Assembly: GCA_025331565.1 (NCBI GenBank)
Contig: JAFREQ010000040.1
Span: forward strand, 2,683,501 to 2,747,500
DNA length: 64,000 bases
Source of the DNA: Holacanthus passer
Taxonomy: Eukaryota; Chordata; Actinopteri; Pomacanthidae
Reading direction: 5' to 3'
Positions within the stretch are counted from its first letter, which is position 1. Each line of letters begins with the position of its first letter. Both the position numbers and the translations under genes were made by a program. Below are positions 1 to 10,300 of the stretch, piece by piece. Under the pieces are notes generated by a model. That model made no database searches. It saw only the letters and a program-made list of their open reading frames with translations, and was not told where the DNA came from.

Positions 1-2
1 TA

Positions 3-115
3 ATGATTAAAGATGTTCTAAATATTGATGAATAAAAGTATTTACACATTTTACTTCAATGTGGATTTTTCCTAAATTGAAGCCAGTAAACAGTGAGATT
101 GTTTTATAATAATAA
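3..115 (+). repeat. Direct repeat, copy 1
   Basis: This matches 1717-1826 in the same orientation. The shared core runs from AGATGTTCTAAATAT through TTTTACTTCAATGTG and CCTAAATTGA to GCCAGTAAACAGTGA, with scattered substitutions and small indels. The pair brackets the promoter of the left gene. It is probably two copies of one interspersed repeat rather than a recent duplication, because the middle is diverged. Family not recognised. Confidence 0.6.
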
Positions 116-495
116 TTATTATTTCATAATGGCCTTTCTTCAGTTGGACTCTTTTTTTTTTAAAGGATGCCAGCAATAATCAATCTTGCATCCACACAGC
201 CTTAGTGTGGGCAAACGTCCAGATAGTAGCATATATTTCAATAAAATGTCAACTTCAGGATTGCTCTCTTAAAGCATGCAACTGTGTTATTTAGTGGAAA
301 ATAAGGGTAATCGATTATTTTCCTAGATAGAGGGTAATTCCATTTTGCACCTGGCAAAATCAAACTTGCAATAGTTGACTAAATGTTTCAAATCAACTGT
401 GCCCACAGTGTACAGGCTGGAAAGCGGCCTTGGTTAAATTGGCATATTATCATATCCTGGGACAATCTGTCTCTGCCTCCCTCATCTTGCCCTGA

Positions 496-618
496 TCACC
501 AGTCATCATACTTCATATGTGAGGAAGTGTTGTGAGGAGGCAGCTGAGGCTCATATGGAGAAGATCGATCCTTTGTAAGCAGGCCTCCGGTTGAATCAAA
601 ACAAGGAAGCGAGTTCAT
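496..618 (-). CDS. Small open frame of 40 codons, possible exon of the left gene
   Basis: An ATG at 618-616 opens 40 codons ending in TGA at 498-496. The peptide begins MNSLPCFDSTGG and ends SSHMKYDDW; it is polar, with no membrane segment or motif I know. Just before the stop, ACTG|GTGATC could act as a splice donor. A possible acceptor upstream (TGTTAG, near 640) has almost no pyrimidine tract, which argues against an exon. I do not recognise the protein, and it may be chance. Confidence 0.2.
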   Translation of the reverse strand: MNSLPCFDSTGGLLTKDRSSPYEPQLPPHNTSSHMKYDDW

Positions 619-660
619 GGACAAAGCCAGCCTTGGCAGTCTAACATTACTGATGGTCAC

Positions 661-1175
661 ATCGATTACTAACCGTTAGCCAAGTTAGCTTTCCAGCTTG
701 CCAACATAAAACCTGACTTACAACCCACAAAGCTAACGTTAGCCAAACAGTATTTAGCCTTAACTGTTGGTGGCTCATCTGGCTTAAAATACATAGATTT
801 TCTTATTAATCATAATATTGGGTTAGTTGGGGGAGAATAAACACACAAACCAGGCTCAAAGCTTGGTCTTAAATCCTTAGCTAACACCTACTGATGGCTA
901 AGTGACAGCTGGACCGAGCGCAACAAGGAAATTAGCTCCGTTAGCAACGAAAATATTAGCTAACAACCAGAAGCTATCAAATGTTGCTTTGCTAGCTCGT
1001 CGCAAACAAACACAACACACTCACCTCCGCCGCGATAAATCCAAGGCGATCAGGACTCGGCTCGTGTGTCTGTCAGGTTAAATGTAGACGGATACCTGGA
1101 GCTCGGTTTCAGGTTTTGTCGGTGTGACTTGTTGTGACTGATGTTTCAGGCTAACAGCGGAGTGTCGTTAGCGGC
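661..1175. repeat. Cluster of TTAGC/GCTAA words around a promoter
   Basis: At least nine occurrences of GCTAA or its complement TTAGC fall in about 500 bp. They include the palindrome GCTAACGTTAGC near 733-744 and paired words near 671-696, 880-890, 931-947, 955-966, 1149 and 1165. The rest of the window is almost free of this density. The cluster surrounds the putative first exon, so it may be regulatory or a degenerate simple repeat. Confidence 0.6.
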
Positions 1176-1240
1176 TCTCTTCATTCTTCGCTGCTCGTCT
1201 GTCTTCGCTGGCCGTGAAAGGTTCGATGGCACCGGATGTA
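1025..1240 (-). other. Probable non-coding first exon of an unrecognised gene
   Basis: On the minus strand the segment ends GGCGGAG|GTGAGT, a near-perfect splice donor with the intron starting at 1024. The sequence is GC-rich with CpGs, unlike its surroundings. It has no long open frame, only a 12-codon upstream ORF, which fits a 5' untranslated first exon. The transcription start is not visible; 1240 is a guess based on the end of the CpG-rich part. The gene continues to the left, outside the window, and its identity is unknown. Confidence 0.5.
1146..1184 (-). other. Short upstream ORF in the putative first exon
   Basis: An ATG at 1184-1182 is followed by eleven further codons and TGA at 1148-1146. 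If the exon is real, this 12-residue uORF would be translated ahead of the main start and could lower translation of the downstream protein. Only the sequence is seen; function is inference. Confidence 0.3.
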
Positions 1241-1330
1241 GAAACACGGCACCGCCCGCTTCACAACACACACTTCCAGGTCAGACTGACACGGGTTAAT
1301 TATCTATTAGACCACTAATATAATAATATG
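1176..1330 (-). promoter_or_regulatory. CpG-rich promoter region of the left gene
   Basis: A GGGCGG Sp1-type box and an ACATCCGGT ETS-type site (minus strand) lie at about 1230-1265. CpG density falls off sharply to the right of 1300. No TATA box is seen. This is the expected position for the start of the transcript that uses the donor at 1024. Confidence 0.4.
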
Positions 1331-1716
1331 TTAAAGTGTTTAAAAAAAACACACCTGAATATCGGTCTGTTAAAAGTGAGTTAATGTGTGTCAGTGGTGC
1401 GTTTAAGGTCCTTGAGATCAGCTCAAAAAAGAATAAGATTTTTTTAAATGCATCATGACTTTTTTCTATTTTTATAAAAACTGCTTATAAAGATGATCCT
1501 AAAATAATATTTCAGAAGTCATCTGCAGAAAGTGAAGCATCACTTTTGTTTGATCCTGGCTGCATGATTAAATACAAATTTATATTTGTTAAATATTAAT
1601 GACTGACAATGATATTACTTTTTACACACATCTCAAATGAAAAATAAGTATGTTCATTTTCTGTTATTGGAGTTTTTTTTTTAAACAATCCATTGACCAC
1701 AAGCTTTGTCAAATAA

Positions 1717-1826
1717 TTAGAAATGTTCTAAATATACATGAATGCAATGCAAATGTGTTTCCACAACTTTTTACTTCAATGTGCATTTTCCTAAATTGAG
1801 GCCAGTAAACAGTGAAGTTGTTCAGG
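1717..1826 (+). repeat. Direct repeat, copy 2
   Basis: This is the partner of 3-115. The longest shared runs are TTTTACTTCAATGTG and GCCAGTAAACAGTGA. It lies about 1.7 kb from copy 1, in the same orientation, on the other side of the putative promoter. Confidence 0.6.
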
Positions 1827-2400
1827 CTTGTGTCCGTCATGACCTTTTGAATAAATGCAACACAAACTATTTTATACAGGCCAACAGTTTGTCTAACAGG
1901 GAGTTGAAGTCAAACATAATCACATCACACATCACAATGTAGGATAACATACTGAACATCTTTTAGTCTGCGAATGACTTTTTTTTGTAAATATAAGAAA
2001 TTTAGGTCAACATATAAATCATGAGCTATGTTCCTGTTTGGTGTATTAACATTGCTTTCTGGCTATTTCTGTCTTCTGTCACCATCATGTAGAGGAGGGT
2101 TTCCATTTCAAAACTTTTGTGGTCTTAATGTGGTCAGAAGAAAAGAAAAAACATTTAAAGGATTGTTTCCTATTTTTACACATACAGCACAACACAAAAT
2201 GAGGAAATAAAGCAACATAACACACAAGGGTGAACTGAGGCTCCTAGACAAGAAAGATTGATTATGGCCCAGTGGGTCTAAAGTTAGAGTCAGTGAAGTT
2301 ACCACGATTACAGATAAACATTATATCTGTAGATAGATAGATTAGAAATGTAGTTTTACCATTGATAGATTTCAGTAAGAGGCTCCAAAACCAGAGCATC

Positions 2401-2626
2401 ATTTTGCTAAAAATGATTAGTTAACTGACAAAAAATATCCATAGATATTTTGCCAAACAACAATAGTTTAAGTCACTTTTCAATTAAAAAAAAGGACTAA
2501 TTTGTTGGCTAATGCCCTTTATTAAATGGTGATGGCTATCTTTTAAAAACATTTTCTGACATTTTAATGATAAAACGAGAAAACAATTGTCAGATTAATT
2601 GATAATACTTGTTAGTTGCAGCCCTG
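2401..2626. mobile_element. Diverged copy of an AT-rich MITE with GTTGCAGC-type end
   Basis: It starts with ATGATTAGTTAACTGAC and ends TTAGTTGCAGCCCT. The middle carries the family words CATTTTCTGACATTTTAATGA and GATTAATTGATAA. The same word set recurs at 19579-19849, 27905-28095, 40365-40582 and 45243-45655. It is probably a non-autonomous DNA transposon; no target duplication was identified. Confidence 0.5.
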
Positions 2627-3139
2627 AACACTTATTTACATGTTAAACTTGAGATTTCATTTAATATGAAAAAGAGACTTGTAAGTGCACTTGCAGAAAA
2701 TTCCTAAATAAATCTCAAATCATGTTAAACTCATCCAGAGTTGAGTCTGTTCTATTGCTTGTGCTTGACAACATCTGAGGTTTGTCTGACACCAGATTAG
2801 CTCTGCTTTAAAAAAAAAACATACCCTGTGTCATAAACCCTAGATTATTACATGTTGTGTCTGTCACAAACCTCTGGGAAGGGTTCAGACAGCTTATCCA
2901 CAGCATGAACAAAATATTGAAGTTCAGCTGTACGTTTCAACCAATAGCAGCACTTTAAAGTCAAAGTTAACCTTCAAAATGATTCTGAAAAAAAAAAAAG
3001 ATCACAATCACAAGAGGACCTTTTACATTTTTAAGCCCAGACACCCGTTGTTTCATAATTCATCAAGGAAATGAACTGAAATGGAAAATCTCACCAAGCA
3101 CCAAACCAACTCACCAAAGAAAAACATGAAGATAGAGCC

Positions 3140-4320
3140 CAAAGCTTAATCAATCATATTTATTTTGTACATCTACCTGTAGAGCATTTCCAGGAAAATG
3201 TGTGTGCTAATGCAAAGTGGTTACAAAAATAAAGCACATTCTTACGTAAATATGACATGACAGTAGAACTACACTTACAAATGCTGAATAAGAAAATAAG
3301 GACCATATCACTTGAATGTCTGTGCCTTTCTGTCATTGTTAAACCAATTTATCAAAGAAATGTATAGTTCCTAATAATATCAGACAGTAGATGTATGATT
3401 CAAGTACTGTACATGTGTACATACATGTCAACAGTCATTTACACTGGCAGTAAATAATCTCTGCAGCACTTTCAAATGAGCTCCTTTGGGCCTCAATTGC
3501 TGACACAAGAAATCTTAGTACTTAAAACTGTTGTGGAAGAAATGGATTAATATAATAAAAAATTATTCTAGCAAGTACATCATCGTAGAAAATACCAACA
3601 AAGCAGTGATTGCATTTAGTCAACCTGCATTTAGTCAACCTCACTGTCACCTTACACATCTGTTATCATTTTTAACAACTCTGACAAGCATGTAAACTTG
3701 TCAAATATGAGTTTTAATATGATTTCTATGATCTACTATTTATTATGTGATACACTGTAACAATGTGCTAATACTCCTGTTAAATGACCTCAGTCATCAA
3801 TAGTGGTATTTCATTAAAAAAAAACAGCTTTTCCAACTGTACAATGCATTTTTGTGCATCAAAACATTATCTGACATGCATCCATAAACATAAGCTGTTA
3901 GAGACTGGAATGACTTACATACGTCTATCTTCTAATGTAAACTATAGACAATGTTATTCTAGGGCAGTACCTCAGTGTTAATATACTGGTTTAAGCAAGA
4001 AACATAAATATATAACCCACTGACAGCAGGTTTTACAAATACTACGGCCAGGTTAATCTCTCTTGGATTCCTGCTTCATACCATCTTTAAGTCAAGAACA
4101 TAAACAAGGAATTATGCCAAAGAAATGTTGTGTAAATGCGGCAGCTTATTATATCAAAGAACTGTACAAGATAAGAGAATACACTATGATTAAAAAGACA
4201 AAAGCAAAAAAAATGGATGGAAGTTTCTTGTGTGTTTCAAAATTGTCCTCTCAGTTCCTGGTCAAGAGGTAAAAGTGTTCAAAAAAGGCAGTTGGGGTCT
4301 TTAAAAACTCTCCCTCTTCA
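3140..4320 (-). other. snx1: snx1 3' untranslated region (extent approximate)
   Basis: This follows the stop codon at 4323-4321. AT-rich, with no continuation of coding. Two minus-strand AATAAA hexamers, at 3744-3739 and 3164-3159, are candidate poly(A) signals, so the UTR would be about 0.6 or 1.2 kb long. A perfect 15-bp tandem duplication (3612-3641) lies inside. The end is inferred from the hexamers only. Confidence 0.5.
3159..3164 (-). terminator. snx1: Candidate distal poly(A) signal of snx1
   Basis: A minus-strand AATAAA about 1.16 kb past the snx1 stop codon. An alternative proximal AATAAA lies at 3739-3744. Which one is used cannot be decided from sequence alone. Confidence 0.35.
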
Positions 4321-4371
4321 TTAAGCTATTGCCTTTGCCTCAGGCAGGAACGCCTCCCAGAACTTTATAAG
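4321..4371 (-). CDS. snx1: snx1 coding exon 15, C-terminus
   Basis: Enters in phase 0 after TATTCCAG and encodes LIKFWEAFLPEAKAIA, then TAA at 4323-4321. This is the invariant tail of the SNX1/SNX2 BAR domain. Confidence 0.95.
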   Translation of the reverse strand, partial: LIKFWEAFLPEAKAIA

Positions 4372-7300
4372 CTGGAATACAATCAAGACGAGAGGAATAA
4401 AAAGTTAAAATGTGTTGCGGTAGCGCTCCGCTCAATATCTTTCAATCTGTCAATAAATCTCAATTATGAACAATATTTACAAGTTATTATCATAATAAAA
4501 TGAAGAAGATATTAAATGTCATGGAACACTTTAGTACCCATTAATAAAATAAAGCATACTGAGTAAAGTGTACATGTTGAATATAATATTTGATGAAGTT
4601 AAATGATTACCCGTTGCTGAGACTGCAGCATTGCATCCAAATATTTCACTATCTGGCTCTTGAAGTCCTTGGCTTTTTCTTTCTGAAAAGACAAAAGTGT
4701 TGTCATGTCTCAAGCTCTTTTCCAATGGAAAAGTCAGCTGGAGGGATTTCCGGCACAATCTCACCTACTTCCGAAACACATGGAGAAGAGAAATAATCTG
4801 AAGAGGTCAAAACTCCATCAAGACTTCTAGTGTAAAGAACAACTATATTGTGAGAACAACCTGTTTCAGTTTTTGGCCTTCATCAGCATGACAGAAAGTT
4901 AAAGAATACAAAACACAGCCATGTGGTTGAAAGCAAATCATAATCCTAAACTGGTAGAAAGGCAAGGGGTGTGTCTAATGATGGATATAGGTGACACCAT
5001 TTTTGGTCCATAAAAGGGAGAAGAAATTACTTTTCCTTATATAAATGGAACCAAAAAAGGCAACTGGCACTATTTTCGAGGTGGTGCATTATCCAGTGTG
5101 TGAAAGTTTGGTTCGCAAATTCGCTTTGCCCATCTGTGGTATTTCACTGCCCAGTACAGAGTGAACGGTGAACAGGTTAGAAGGAGAGGAACAAACAAAT
5201 GGAAGGTTCATTCTGGTCATTTTGGTGGAAAATGGGTCTAGACTTTGCACCGAGAATAAAACCATGTCTGTATCTGGCGCAATGTCAATCGGCTGGGTCC
5301 TTCAACAATGGAGACAAAAGTCACATTAAATCTACTTTGAGCCAAAGTTGCAGTAAAATGATAAGTGAACATGAAATAAACAAACATACCTCAAACCTGA
5401 GAACCTCCTTGCGTACAGTCATTCCAACCCTGTCGAAATCTCTCTCGTACTGAGTAACCCTTGCCTCCCACTGAGGACACACATGAGAAGGAAAATAAAC
5501 AAAACAATGTAACAGACAATATAAAAAAATTAAATCTCATTTCTTTTTTGGTTCAGTGCTGCAGCAGCTGTGAGGTCACTTTGTCTGTTACCTCAGTGAT
5601 CTCCTCTTTTGCCTGCTGCAGTTTGTCTGGCTTGTTGGCCCACAGCAGCTTGGCCTCAGCCTCCCTCTTCTTCTGGAGTGTGCTCTGAGCCTCCTGCCAT
5701 CGCTGCCACGCCCGCATGCGCTGGTCAAAACAGCCCTGTGGACATCCATTTTGAATTAGGTGACAATATTTATATACTTTATATTTTTATCTATTCGTAT
5801 GCTTGTACTGCTGCAACGCCCGAAGTTCCCCTATGGGGGATCAATAAAGAATTATCTTATCTTATCTTATCTTAATAGTAACACAACACCTGATCTTTCC
5901 ACCTACCAAACAGAGAACAGGTAGCACGCCTACAGTAAAACTATGACCTCGAACAATGTTAAAGGTTTATTAAAGATTATTTAAGAGAACCTTATAGTGT
6001 TGCATGGATCGGCTCTGACACCATCCAAATCCACATTAATGCATAAATTGTCCATCCGAACAAATTAGTTTCTTGATTTAGAGACCTGCACCCGCATGGA
6101 CATTTCACTCCACCTCTACAGCTCCCTTTAGATAATACTGCCTTTTAGATTATGTTGAGCAGGGCAAGCTTTGCAGGTGATTTCTACATTGTGTGTTGTA
6201 TTGATGTATGAGTGTTTTCTTTAATGATTTACTTTAATGACTAGAGAGGCTGCTTTCAGTCATTTTAAAGGTTTCCATGTGTGCAGTAATGTCACTGCAG
6301 CAAATATTCAGGGACATTTAAGCAGCAAAACTAAAAATTGTTGTTGTAAACTTGTCAGGACAGAGGAAACTCTTTAGAGGAAAGAGAAATAAACTTTAGC
6401 TTTTAGACAGCTCTGATGGAGCTCAGGAACTACTCTCTACTTTACTTTTTCCAGGACTCCCCTCCTCTGAAAATTCCTTCCTACTTTACATCCAGTACTC
6501 TGCAGCTGTGGGCTTACCCGCATAGCACCCAGCAGACGGATGTAGTCGGCTAGCAGCTCTTCAAAGATGAAGAAGTCACTGGCTGCCTGCTCCTGATGCA
6601 GCTGCTCCATCTTGTCCTCCACTTCTGCCAGCTGGGACAGGGCCCGGGACAGGGCTGTGTTGTCCTCAGAGTTTCCCAACATGGCCATACTTTTGGCAAA
6701 TACTGCTGTGTTCCCACACAGCTCTGGTTTTGAAGGAGGGAACAAAAAACCTATTCAGTCCACTTGTTTCACCCTAAACCACTGGGCAGCTGAACTGTAC
6801 TCTTCTGTTTCCACAGTTGAAACAATCTGATAAAACACTGGGCAGACAAAGACGAGTCAAAAAAGTCAGATGTAGCTCACCCTTCCTGTGATTGACCAGG
6901 GAGTCGACCAAAGCATGAAGCTTCCTCAACTGCTGCTCCTCGTTCTCCACCTCCTGGAACTTGTCCTCAAACCACTGAGACATGCAGCAAAAACAGGGCA
7001 AGAAGAAAAAAACACAATCAAACAACCTCATCATGACTACAATGACAGGCCTGTTTGTCTTGTTATAATTTCAAGTTCAAGACATTCGTGGTATCATTGT
7101 TTACCAAAGCTACCCTCTGGTTTTGTTTACTTGCAAGTGTATATAACACCCACATAACAGGGTCAGATGTTGAAGGCCAGTTTCTCTCCCCCTCTGGATG
7201 CCATGAAGGCAGAATTAGATCGCTGGGCTGCGTCTTTCCGGATTGGGTAGGGCTGCTCTCATTAAAATGCCCAGACTACTCTTCCCACTGAAAATGATCC

Positions 7301-10300
7301 CTATTTTGTTATCGTGGTATAGGTGCATGAAGGCTGGCTCAGGTCCTTTATCTGGAGCAAAAGGCATCATTGACTAAAGATGACAAAACTCCAAATGGCT
7401 GGCTCTGATGGGGCCTTAGATGTACCAAATGTGAGACTATCAGTTGGCAGCACACCTCCAGGTGATAGTGGACTGACTCAAAGATGACCCAGCCTCAGTT
7501 TGGCTCGACATTTAATCCTCTCAGCCCAAATGCCCTTTATGGACTTTACTGTTTGTGAATAACTCTGTCTTTCAAGGACCTCTGTACTATCACTTTAAGC
7601 ACAGTCAAAGCCTGGAGGTCCAATTGTCCTATAGAGGGCTGTGCTCAGTTCACAACATTCCCTCTTAATCCTATTCTGGATGGCTCCGACTTTCTGCCAA
7701 GCTGTCATGACCAGGGCTTTAAAGCATGGTACAGCCAAGAGATCTATTGGATGGCCAGACTTTACTGTCCTTTCAGTAGCTACAGCAGTGACACTGACTC
7801 CAGAAAGACAACATTTTCAGATATTTGCAAATCAGACACTTCATCACTAAAGATACCACATTAACAACCAATAGTGCCACATGCAGAAAAGGCCTTGTAT
7901 CAAAGTATCAAAGAAACACATTAGTGTATTTTAAAGAGTCCTAAATTTCAACTCATCTCTCTATTGATGGCCTAGACTGGCAGGAAGTGTACAGAGATAA
8001 TCTGTAATCGAACCAGGTCTACTCAGTTTAGAATCGTACTTCACCCACATTTAACACCTGCCCTCACAAACAAAATGGACACTAATGTGTCTCCACTCTG
8101 CTGTACCTGGTGTCACTGCTTCTGGTCACGTTTGAAGATAAAAAGCTACTGGTCTGGTATTGTGGATAAACAGTGTGTTAGTTCTGGTGTTCCAATAGAG
8201 ATACAGTCTCTTTCTTGGTTTTCCAGGTCATATCATAAAGATAAAAGACAAGAAGTTACCTACTCATTTTGTCAAGTCATGTCTGAGTATATGAACAATG
8301 TAATAAATGTATTCTAAAAACAATGCGCTGGTGCCTCAACTGATCTATCAGGGTTTATCCAACAATGGATTTGTAAAAACACTTCACCCAGAGTCCCCTT
8401 ACAGTGTCAGACTCATTCATCTTGATGGTCATCTTGTTGACAGCATCTGATGCCTTATTGATCATTTTGAGGAAGCCAGCTCCACTCAGTGCCTGGGTGC
8501 TCACTGCTCTGGGTAGCTGAAAACACAAACACATACGGCTCAAAACTTAGCACTTTAGTTACTGTGGCAAATTTGGTCATTCTCAAAAAACAACAATCTA
8601 AAATAAGTTCTTAAAACTACACATTCCTCCTCAAGGCAAAAATCTATCTATAAGATAAGATAACTCTTTATTCATACTCACATCTTCTCTCTCCAAGAAC
8701 TCACGGACGTCAGGATCTTGTAGTAATGATGGGTGAGACACTACTCTCTGGAGATACCTACAAAAAGCATAGTGGCAGCAAGATGAAGTTAGTAAAAAAT
8801 AAAACTTAGACATAAAACATGCACATGGGAATTGTTGCATCATTGTCGACTGTAATGGGACTGAGCATGTGGTTCAAATATTTAATTCTTGTGGGGACTG
8901 TGTATTGCTGGATCTGTCTGTTTGTCTTAAGAACAATAATAATACAGTTTAAAAAAAGGAGGCCCAGTAAAAATATTACTCATTATCTTATTAATAATAT
9001 TTTTCACTGTATGAAACATGTATGAATCCTTGCCTCTCCAGAGCTGCTCTTCTTCTTTCCACAAACTCTACTGATGATGGATCATCCATCCCCACCTTCA
9101 CTTTGGTCATTCCTGTTGATCCAAATGACAATCACAAAAGGGAATACACAGACTTAAACACAAAGACTTAAAAAAGAAAAACCCGGGCACCCACCTACGA
9201 CACTCTTCTCGGGTGGTGGTGGAATGATGCAGCCGTGTAGTGACTGCTTGACCGACAGCTTCTCATAAAGACCAAGGAAGTCACTGTAACGCCTCCTCAC
9301 AGTGAAGGCTTTACTCCTGAACATGGGCAAGGACGTCTGAAAGTAGAGACAGGGACAGTAATAAGGCACAGAGCTTGAAAAACTACAGAAACAATAATGG
9401 AGATTTAGGAGCCAAGTAAAAATACATGTATCAACACAAGCTTCACTACCGACCCTGGTGGAGACTTTGTAGGCCACATACGCGTTCATGCCATCTCCTG
9501 GTAGGACAGAAACATTAGAGATACATGAAGAAGAGAATCAATCAGGTTTTAGTCTAAAATAATATGTCAGTGCATTTGAAAAATTAGATTGCAATGTTAC
9601 TTTCCAAATAATAACATCTGAAGGAACTAAAAACTAAAGATGGCGATATCATAGTTTTAACAAATAGACCGTATAAAAAAAGGGACTAACCAACTTTCTC
9701 AGGGTTGGTGACAGCAACATCCACATCAAAACTATCCTTGGCCTCTTCCTCCTCCAACTGTATTGAACAAAAGGACACACCTCTGAACATTTGATGGTAA
9801 CAGGCAGATTACTCAGTGATACAAGAGCATGCGTGCAGTTCACTGCTTCCAGGTTCCTAGCACGCTTAGCTCAGGTGTGGTCTGTACCTGCTCCAAGGAG
9901 GTAGGCTGCATGGCTGCAGGGCTCTGAGTGAAGGAGGAGGCAGGACGTGGGCCAGAGGAGGAGGAGAGCTCCTTCCGATCAGAGCTGCCTGACTTGTCTG
10001 TGCTCAGCTCCACATGTGCCTCTGGGGAAAGAAAAGACTTTTGGTTAATGTGTGCCTCTCTTGATCTAAAAAGAAAGAAAACAGATGACTAATGTCTCAT
10101 AGTATGTCACACAAAACAACCACACCTGATTTATGCGCAACAATGAACTGGTTCTTTGGCAATCATTACTTCCCTGTAGAAAAGCTACAGTACATGTACA
10201 TGACTAATGCACAAAGACAACATTACAACTCATTATTGATAAAGGACATGTATGAGACTTTTTCAATTCACCCACTAAGTACAGATTAATTGCAGCACAA

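Larger units (their letters stand above)
1..1024 (-). other. Probable first intron and promoter-proximal DNA of an unrecognised minus-strand gene
   Basis: This segment lies downstream, on the minus strand, of the donor at 1024-1019. No exon with convincing splice sites is recognised in it. It holds one copy of a direct repeat (3-115), a 40-codon open frame (496-618) and the left part of the GCTAA/TTAGC word cluster. The rest is AT-rich and shows nothing I can name. Confidence 0.35.
1331..3139. other. Intergenic DNA between the snx1 3' end and the left gene promoter
   Basis: AT-rich sequence with no exon signals in supported frames. It contains the second copy of the direct repeat (1717-1826) and a diverged AT-rich MITE (2401-2626). 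Open frames here are short and have no recognisable content. Confidence 0.6.
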
